From assembly GCA_025929805.1 (NCBI GenBank), contig JAICPP010000049.1:1-16390 (forward strand): DNA of 16,390 bases, in the 5' to 3' direction. Each line of letters opens with the position of its first letter. Position 1 is the stretch's first letter. Positions 7,023-12,509 of the stretch are shown here, piece by piece. A program made the position numbers and the translations under genes. The notes below the pieces were generated by a model. That model made no database searches and had not been told where the DNA came from. It saw only the letters and a program-made list of their open reading frames with translations. Source of the stretch: Gemmatimonadales bacterium (lineage in GTDB: Bacteria > Gemmatimonadota > Gemmatimonadetes > Gemmatimonadales > GWC2-71-9).

Positions 7023-7038
7023 ACAAGTCGCCTCGCTC

Positions 7039-8295
7039 TTAGCGAAAGGTTCCCGGACTCACCTGATACACGATGTGTTGAGCGCCGACGTCCTCCTCGG
7101 GAGCCCAGAAACCAAGCTGCTCGCTCCACCGGATTGTCTGCAGCCGTCGACCACGAAGCAGGAGGAATCCGGCGGCACGGTGGGTGATCACTCCCAGCTT
7201 CCGGAGATCGGAGAGACCTCGGAGCACGATTGACCCGCGTTGAGCGACGATTCGACGTGCTGCGAGCGGCCCGATGCCGGGAACGCGCAGCAACTCCTCG
7301 TGCGATGCTGAGCTGATCTCCACCGGGAAACATTCCGGATGATTCAAGGCCCAGGCCGCCTTGGGATCCATAGCTAAAGGAAGATTGCCCCCTGGTCCAT
7401 ATACCACTTCGTCAGGCGCGAACCCGTAGCTACCCAGGAGGTATGCCGCCTGGTAGAGACGGTGTTCCCGGAGTGCAGGTGTGGCCGGTGTGTTTTCAAG
7501 AGGAGTATTGCTGATCGGGCGGAAAGCACTGAAGTGCGGGTGGTGTACCCCACCCCCAGTCTTCAGCCTGCTGATGGTGTCGAGCAGGGCGTGGTCCGTA
7601 TCTGAAGTGGCGCCTACCACAAACTGCATCGTCATGCCGCTTGCGCCGCCCGGATGAAATGGATCGTGAGGCTTGCCATGCGCCTGTGCCTCCTGCTCCA
7701 GTACTACCAGCTTCCGGACCCGCTCGAAGTCGTGCAGCGTGGTGGAAAAGCTTTTGTCAGGCGCTATCTGGGCCAGGCTCGCACCGCATGGCGCCTCGAA
7801 GTTGAGGGAGACTCGGCTGGCGAGCGCAGTCAGTCGATCGATCTGTGCCACCTCCGACCCTGGAACGAGCTTGACATGGATGTATCCGGCAAAGCGGTGT
7901 TTCTCTCGTAAGAGCTCGAGCACCGCTATTAGGTCGTCCATGACCTTGGTGGGATGCCCGGGTATGCCGGTGGTGATGAACAGCCCCTGGCACCACCCCT
8001 GCTGATGGGCCGCCAGAAAAATGCGGACCAGCTCCTCCGGCTTTAGGAGAGTGCGGGGCATTGGCCGGTCGCGCCGCATGGGGCAATAATGGCAGTTATA
8101 GCTACACGCATTGGTCATCAAGACCCGGAGCAGTGACATACGCTTGCCGGGTGCGGGACGAAGGCTACGGATGTTCAACGGCCGAAGCGCTCCAACATCC
8201 TTAGTGTGTCGCAACCGAGGCGGAGGGCCGTCTCGATCGTCGGTGGCCAGCGACATCAACAGATCCAGTCTTTGCTCCAGGTCCGGCTCTCGCAT
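7039..8295 (-). CDS. Radical SAM protein with C-terminal helix-hairpin-helix (putative DNA modification/repair type)
   Basis: A 418-residue radical SAM enzyme. The CxxxCxxC motif that binds the 4Fe-4S cluster and S-adenosylmethionine is C64-SYN-C68-HY-C71, preceded by the MSLLRVLMTNA strand. The middle part has GLFITTGIPGHPTKVMDDL, GYIHVKLVPG and SLNFEAP, landmarks I recognise from the 'putative DNA modification/repair radical SAM' family (TIGR03916-like). Near the C-terminus (about 334-354) LLRVPGIGPLAARRIV is a helix-hairpin-helix, a DNA-backbone-binding element. The reaction is not known. I prefer ATG8295, preceded by AAGG at 8 nt. The frame stays open to 8472, but that extension would overlap the dehydrogenase gene and has no conserved look. 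Members are often next to a uracil-DNA-glycosylase-like partner; none lies in this window, so the gene appears orphan here. Confidence 0.87.
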   Translation of the reverse strand: MREPDLEQRLDLLMSLATDDRDGPPPRLRHTKDVGALRPLNIRSLRPAPGKRMSLLRVLMTNACSYNCHYCPMRRDRPMPRTLLKPEELVRIFLAAHQQGWCQGLFITTGIPGHPTKVMDDLIAVLELLREKHRFAGYIHVKLVPGSEVAQIDRLTALASRVSLNFEAPCGASLAQIAPDKSFSTTLHDFERVRKLVVLEQEAQAHGKPHDPFHPGGASGMTMQFVVGATSDTDHALLDTISRLKTGGGVHHPHFSAFRPISNTPLENTPATPALREHRLYQAAYLLGSYGFAPDEVVYGPGGNLPLAMDPKAAWALNHPECFPVEISSASHEELLRVPGIGPLAARRIVAQRGSIVLRGLSDLRKLGVITHRAAGFLLLRGRRLQTIRWSEQLGFWAPEEDVGAQHIVYQVSPGTFR

Positions 8296-8389
8296 CGACT
8301 CGGCCTTGCAAGGGTCTCCCACAGTACCCGAAGAGAAGCCGAAAGTCAACAAGCCCTTCCTTCTATGTCCTTCGGTGCGAGAATAGAGC
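8296..8389. promoter_or_regulatory. Divergent intergenic region (presumed promoters)
   Basis: These 94 bp separate the start of the radical SAM gene (minus) from the start of the three-gene catabolic operon (plus), so promoters for both must lie here or inside the neighbouring 5' ends. No convincing -35/-10 pair or operator palindrome could be identified by eye. The role is inferred from gene orientation only. Confidence 0.35.
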
Positions 8390-9859
8390 ATGGATTCCGC
8401 ACTGGCCGTTACGCCCGAAGCGATCCCCAAGTACCCCGGCCTTCGCAACTTCATCGGAGGGCGCTTCATCACCGGCGATGAGCGTCACCTGGACGTTCTG
8501 AATCCGAGCGATGGGAGCGTCATCTCCCGCGTACCACTATCGAGCCCGTCGGATGTGGATGCCGCGGTGAAGGCAGCGGCCCAGGCTTTCGCCAGTTGGT
8601 CGATGACTCCCATCAAGGAACGGGCGCAGGTGTTCTACCGCTACCGGGCCTTGCTGGAACGTGACTTCGACGTGCTCGCTGCGCTGATCACCGAAGAGCA
8701 CGGAAAGCTTCGGAAGGAAGCCGAGGCGGAAATCCTCAAGGCTCTCGAGTTGATCGAGTTCGCCTGCTCCTTGCCTCAGATCGTGCCCGGCGAGGTGTTG
8801 GAGGTGAGTCGCGGCGTCGAATGCCGAGTCGACCGGTATCCCATCGGCGTAGTGGCATCGATCACTCCCTTCAACTTTCCCAGCATGGTGCCTCACTGGA
8901 CCATTCCCAACGCGCTTGCCTTGGGCAACTGTATGGTCCTCAAGCCCTCGGAGCTGGTGCCGCTGAGTGCAGCTCGAATCGCTGCACTCCTGGCAGAAGC
9001 CGGCCTGCCTGCCGGCGTGTTCAATGTGGTGCATGGAGGGCAGGAGGTAGTCGAGGCAATCTGCGATCACCCGGGGATCGCGGCGGTCAGCTTCGTGGGT
9101 TCCACCCGGGTGGCCAAGCTGGTTTATCGTCGGGCGACGGCCAGTCTCAAGCGCGCCCTCGCGCTCGGGGGAGCAAAGAATCACCTCTTCGTGCTTCCTG
9201 ATGCCAATCCCGACCTGACGGCCGCGAGTGTCGTGGCATCGATGTCAGGCTGCACCGGCCAGCGTTGCATGGCGGGCTCAGTGATGCTCGCCCTATCGGC
9301 CACAGACCATATCGTGCGGCGCTTGGTGGACCACGCGGCCGGTATCGTGCCGGGTGAGGGAATCGGACCGGTAATCTCGCGCCAAGCCAAAGAACGGATC
9401 GAGCGATATATCGGGGAGGCGGAGTCGGAAGGAGCTACCATCCTGCTGGACGGTCGCGGCGCTACTGTACCGGGTCGGGAAGGCGGCTTCTGGATTGGTC
9501 CGACCATTCTGGACCGCGTGCATCCGAGTATGCGCATCGCGCAGGAGGAGGTGTTTGGACCGGTATTGGCCATAGTGCGTGTGTCCGACCTGGAGGAAGC
9601 CGTCGCAGTAGAAAACGCATCGCCCTACGGTAACGCGGCCTCGGTGTTCACCGAATCGGGGAGCTCCGCCCGCTACGTTGCCGAGCGCGCCAGTGCCGGC
9701 ATGATCGGGGTGAATGTCGGTGTGCCGGTTCCCCGGGAGCCGTTCTCCTTCGGCGGCTGGAACGAATCCAAATTCGGCGCCGGAGACATCACTGGCCGGG
9801 GATCCATCGAGCTCTGGACTCGCGCCAAGAAGACAACCACCAGGTGGGGACCAGAATGA
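8390..9859 (+). CDS. mmsA: Methylmalonate-semialdehyde dehydrogenase (CoA-acylating) family protein
   Basis: A 489-residue aldehyde dehydrogenase of the CoA-acylating MmsA/IolA type, converting methylmalonate semialdehyde (or malonate semialdehyde) with NAD and CoA to propionyl-CoA (or acetyl-CoA) and CO2. The Rossmann region shows SITPFNFPSMVPHW and LKPSE. The catalytic cysteine is Cys293 in GCTGQRCMAGSV. The GGAKNH segment has the family-specific Asn where ordinary aldehyde dehydrogenases have the general-base Glu, which supports the acylating subgroup. The C-terminal EEVFGPVL and PFSFGGWNESKFG are standard. It is cytoplasmic and the first gene of the operon; its TGA overlaps the aminotransferase ATG by 4 bp. 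The partner aminotransferase points to 3-aminoisobutyrate/beta-alanine breakdown rather than inositol or valine use. The ribosome binding site is weak, and the start agrees with usual family length. Confidence 0.92.
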   Translation: MDSALAVTPEAIPKYPGLRNFIGGRFITGDERHLDVLNPSDGSVISRVPLSSPSDVDAAVKAAAQAFASWSMTPIKERAQVFYRYRALLERDFDVLAALITEEHGKLRKEAEAEILKALELIEFACSLPQIVPGEVLEVSRGVECRVDRYPIGVVASITPFNFPSMVPHWTIPNALALGNCMVLKPSELVPLSAARIAALLAEAGLPAGVFNVVHGGQEVVEAICDHPGIAAVSFVGSTRVAKLVYRRATASLKRALALGGAKNHLFVLPDANPDLTAASVVASMSGCTGQRCMAGSVMLALSATDHIVRRLVDHAAGIVPGEGIGPVISRQAKERIERYIGEAESEGATILLDGRGATVPGREGGFWIGPTILDRVHPSMRIAQEEVFGPVLAIVRVSDLEEAVAVENASPYGNAASVFTESGSSARYVAERASAGMIGVNVGVPVPREPFSFGGWNESKFGAGDITGRGSIELWTRAKKTTTRWGPE

Positions 9860-11256
9860 CGGACGTCATGCGGCCGGCGCTGGTCATGCCTCCTTTTGAC
9901 CATGTGCCGGCCCGCTACGTGGGCCCTTCGCGCGAAGAGGTTCTGGCACTGCGTCGGAGATATGTGAATCCGGCGGTGTTTACGCTCTACCGGGAACCGC
10001 TGATGATCGTCGAGGGAAAGATGCAGTATGTCTTCGACGAGACCGGCCGGCGCTATCTCGACCTGTTCGCCGGCATCGTGACGGTCTCCTGCGGTCATTG
10101 TCATCCCAAGGTGGTAAAGCGGGTCCAGGAACAGACCGCCAGGCTGCAGCACACCACGACGATCTATCTCCATCCCAGCCTGCCGCTCTTGGCTCAGAAG
10201 CTGGCGTCCAAAATGCCGGCAGGGCTCGAGGTCACCTACTTCGTCAACAGCGGCAGTGAGGCCAATGACCTGGCGGTGACCATGGCCCGGATGTACACCG
10301 GCAATCTGGATGTCGTTGCCGTGCGCAACGCCTATCACGGCGGGTCGCCCAGCTCGATGGGCATGACCTCGCACCACACCTGGAAGTTTCCTCTTGCTGG
10401 CCCCATAGCCGTGCATCACGCACTGTCCCCCGACCCTTCGGGCAGCAACACAAGCGGCACTCCGGAGGAGATTGCTTCCCGCGCCGCCGCCGATGTGCGG
10501 GAGCTCATCCGTTACTCGACCCCGGGAGCGGTTGCCGCATTCATTGCAGAACCCATTCAGGGTGTCGGTGGGGTGACTCGTGGGGCGCCCAACTATTTCC
10601 GAGAGGCCTATGCCATAGCCCGGGAGTACGGCGGGATCTGTATTGCGGATGAGGTGCAGACCGGCTTCGGCCGGACCGGGGATCACTATTGGGGCTTTCA
10701 GAACTATGGGGTCACTCCCGACATCGTGACGATGGCCAAGGGAATCGGCAACGGGGTCCCGCTCGCGGCGGTCACCACCCGCAGGGAAATAGCCGAGGCA
10801 CTCACCCGGCGGATTCACTTCAACACGTTTGGGGGAAATCCGGTCTCTATGGCTGCCGGCCTGGCGGTGCTGGACGTGATCGACGAGGAAGGACTCCAGG
10901 AGAACGCGCGAAAGGTCGGCGGGCACTTTCTGGCGGGATTGCGGCGGCTCCAGGAGCGCCATCGGCTGGTGGGCGATGTGCGCGGGATGGGACTCATGCT
11001 GGGGGCACAACTGGTCTCCGATCCGGCCACTCGGGCGCCCGCCACCGCGGAGACGCTGGAAGTGCTTGAGGCCGCGCGGGAAATGGGAGTGCTGCTGGGG
11101 AAAGGTGGACTGGACGGCAATGTGCTGCGCATCAAGCCGCCACTCTGCATTACGGCGGAGGATGTGGACTTTGCACTCGAGGTGTTCGAACGTGCGTTCG
11201 AGAGGATAGGAAAGACGGGAAGGGCGGGAAGGACTGGAAGGATGATCGAGAAATGA
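9856..11256 (+). CDS. AGXT2-like class III omega-aminotransferase (beta-alanine / 3-aminoisobutyrate : pyruvate type)
   Basis: A 466-residue PLP-dependent class III aminotransferase. FVNSGSEAND binds the cofactor phosphate, ADEVQTGFGRTG carries the Asp that contacts the pyridine nitrogen, and Lys295 in IVTMAKGIGNG forms the Schiff base. From MPPFDHVPARY near the start through FAGIVTVSCGHCHPKV, EPIQGVGGV, HFNTFGGNP and VGDVRGMGLM, it reads closely like mitochondrial alanine-glyoxylate aminotransferase 2. That enzyme also acts on 3-aminoisobutyrate and beta-alanine. With the neighbouring MmsA-type dehydrogenase, a beta-amino-acid transaminase is the best call; alanine-glyoxylate or dimethylarginine activity remains possible. 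ATG9856 overlaps the previous stop (ATGA) and has AGGTGGGG upstream; the longer GTG9844 start is less likely. The last residues (about 452-463, GKTGRAGRTGRM) are coded by a 9-nt repeat and look added on. Confidence 0.92.
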   Translation: MTDVMRPALVMPPFDHVPARYVGPSREEVLALRRRYVNPAVFTLYREPLMIVEGKMQYVFDETGRRYLDLFAGIVTVSCGHCHPKVVKRVQEQTARLQHTTTIYLHPSLPLLAQKLASKMPAGLEVTYFVNSGSEANDLAVTMARMYTGNLDVVAVRNAYHGGSPSSMGMTSHHTWKFPLAGPIAVHHALSPDPSGSNTSGTPEEIASRAAADVRELIRYSTPGAVAAFIAEPIQGVGGVTRGAPNYFREAYAIAREYGGICIADEVQTGFGRTGDHYWGFQNYGVTPDIVTMAKGIGNGVPLAAVTTRREIAEALTRRIHFNTFGGNPVSMAAGLAVLDVIDEEGLQENARKVGGHFLAGLRRLQERHRLVGDVRGMGLMLGAQLVSDPATRAPATAETLEVLEAAREMGVLLGKGGLDGNVLRIKPPLCITAEDVDFALEVFERAFERIGKTGRAGRTGRMIEK

Positions 11257-11332
11257 GGCGAGGAGACCAAAGGTCTTATGGTACTCGGGTGCTTCGTGCC
11301 ATCGGCATGCTACTACTCCTTCCCGTCTTTCC
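11208..11332. repeat. 9-nt tandem repeat with a 15-bp perfect inverted copy across a gene junction
   Basis: Four 9-nt units occupy 11208-11243 (AGGAAAGAC, GGGAAGGGC, GGGAAGGAC, TGGAAGGAT). A related stretch on the opposite strand lies at 11318-11340. The 15 bases at 11209-11223 (GGAAAGACGGGAAGG) have an exact reverse complement at 11318-11332. The left arm encodes the C-terminus of the aminotransferase and the right arm encodes residues of the hydrophobic signal-peptide core of the P1 peptidase. The 94-nt spacer contains the ATGA stop/start overlap, so mRNA pairing of the arms would enclose the peptidase start. The pattern is seen directly; any role is inferred. Confidence 0.72.
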
Positions 11333-12506
11333 CGTCCTCCATGGCCAAGCCAAACCCCGCAGCCGAGATCTGGGCGTCCCGTTCGAAGGCGTGCCGGGCC
11401 AGCACAACGCGATTACCGATGTGGCGGGAGTCGAGGTTGGCCACGCCACCCTCATCCAGGGGAAGGGCGCATTGGTGCCCGGAAAAGGTCCAATCCGTAC
11501 CGGGGTGACCGCCATCCTCCCTCGCGGGCGAGAGAACCAACAGCCGGTGTTTGCCGGCTGGTTCTCACTCAATGGAAATGGGGAGATGACCGGCACCACC
11601 TGGGTGGAGGAATCCGGCCTCCTCGAGGGCCCGGTGCTCATCACCAATACGCACAGCGTGGGGGTGGTGCGGGACGCCGCCATTCAGTGGATGCTGGAGC
11701 ACCAACCCGGCTTTCGGTGGGCACTGCCGGTCGTAGCGGAGACCTATGATGGCGTGCTGAACGACATCAATGGTTTTCATATCACGTCGGATCACGTGTT
11801 CGTTGCGCTGAATGGAGCCCGAGGTGGTCGAGTAGTCGAAGGAGCAGTGGGAGGTGGCACCGGAATGCTCTGCAATGGCTTCAAGGGCGGCATCGGTACT
11901 TCGTCCCGGGTCACCGACTCCAAGTACGGCGGTTTTACGGTGGGTGTGCTGGTGCAATGCAACTATGGGAGCCGACGAGGGCTTCGGATTGCCGGAGTAC
12001 CGGTTGGTCAGGAGTTCGCTGCACCCATGGTGTGCGTGGCAGCGAAGGCGCCGCCGACTCGTGAATGGCTTCGCAACATTCCCCGATGTGATCAACAGAG
12101 CTCGGCCCGAGAGTGGCCTGAACGGGAGTTCGGCTCGATCATCATCGTCGTCGCCACCGACGCACCGCTGCTCCCTCACCAGCTCAAGCGGCTGGTGAAG
12201 CGCGCTTCGCTGGGCCTGGGCCGCGAAGGCAGCATAGCCAGCAACTCCTCGGGCGACATCTTCGTGGCATTTACCACCGCCAATGGCGCCGCTACATCCG
12301 ACACGGCGCTGGCGACGGTACGCATGATGTCCAATGAGCGACTGGATCCTTTGTTCACGGCGACCGTTCAGGCCACCGAGGAGGCCATAACCAACGCCAT
12401 GATTGCGGCGGAAACGATGACCGGCGCCGATGATATCCGAGCCTATGCCCTCCCCCACGCGCGGCTGAGTCAGATTCTCCGCAAGTACAACCGCTACGGG
12501 CCCTAG
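11253..12506 (+). CDS. Exported DmpA/BapA-type P1 family peptidase (aminopeptidase/beta-peptidase)
   Basis: A 417-residue autoproteolytic N-terminal-nucleophile-like aminopeptidase of family P1 (DmpA, BapA). These enzymes cut their own precursor before a serine that becomes the nucleophile and then release N-terminal residues, in some members D-amino acids or beta-amino acids such as beta-alanine. Hallmarks are GVPFEGVPGQHNAITDVAGVEVGH near the mature start, GGGTGMLCNGFKGGIGTSSR, and the predicted self-cleavage site EFG294-S295-IIIVVATDAPL. A later SNSSGDIFVAF strand is also typical. A signal peptide is likely: basic residues, then MLLLLPVFPVLHGQA (19-33), so the enzyme should act outside the cytoplasm. 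ATG11253 overlaps the previous stop (ATGA); ATG11307 is an alternative start that keeps the hydrophobic core but loses the basic n-region. Its operon partners suggest beta-amino-acyl peptides as substrate (inference). Confidence 0.91.
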   Translation: MRRGDQRSYGTRVLRAIGMLLLLPVFPVLHGQAKPRSRDLGVPFEGVPGQHNAITDVAGVEVGHATLIQGKGALVPGKGPIRTGVTAILPRGRENQQPVFAGWFSLNGNGEMTGTTWVEESGLLEGPVLITNTHSVGVVRDAAIQWMLEHQPGFRWALPVVAETYDGVLNDINGFHITSDHVFVALNGARGGRVVEGAVGGGTGMLCNGFKGGIGTSSRVTDSKYGGFTVGVLVQCNYGSRRGLRIAGVPVGQEFAAPMVCVAAKAPPTREWLRNIPRCDQQSSAREWPEREFGSIIIVVATDAPLLPHQLKRLVKRASLGLGREGSIASNSSGDIFVAFTTANGAATSDTALATVRMMSNERLDPLFTATVQATEEAITNAMIAAETMTGADDIRAYALPHARLSQILRKYNRYGP

Positions 12507-12509
12507 CGC

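Noticed and set aside
8296..8472. Longer radical SAM protein starting at 8472 or 8391
   Set aside because: The extension overlaps the divergent mmsA coding region, has no good ribosome binding site, and its residues do not resemble family N-termini. ATG8295 has AAGG at 8 nt.
9673..11010. Long open frame (445 codons) on the minus strand opposite the aminotransferase
   Set aside because: A shadow caused by high GC at third positions. The product is His/Arg/Pro-rich with no recognisable motif, while the plus strand encodes a complete class III aminotransferase.
11565..12458. Minus-strand open frame opposite the P1 peptidase
   Set aside because: No motif, shadow composition, and complete overlap with a well-recognised gene.
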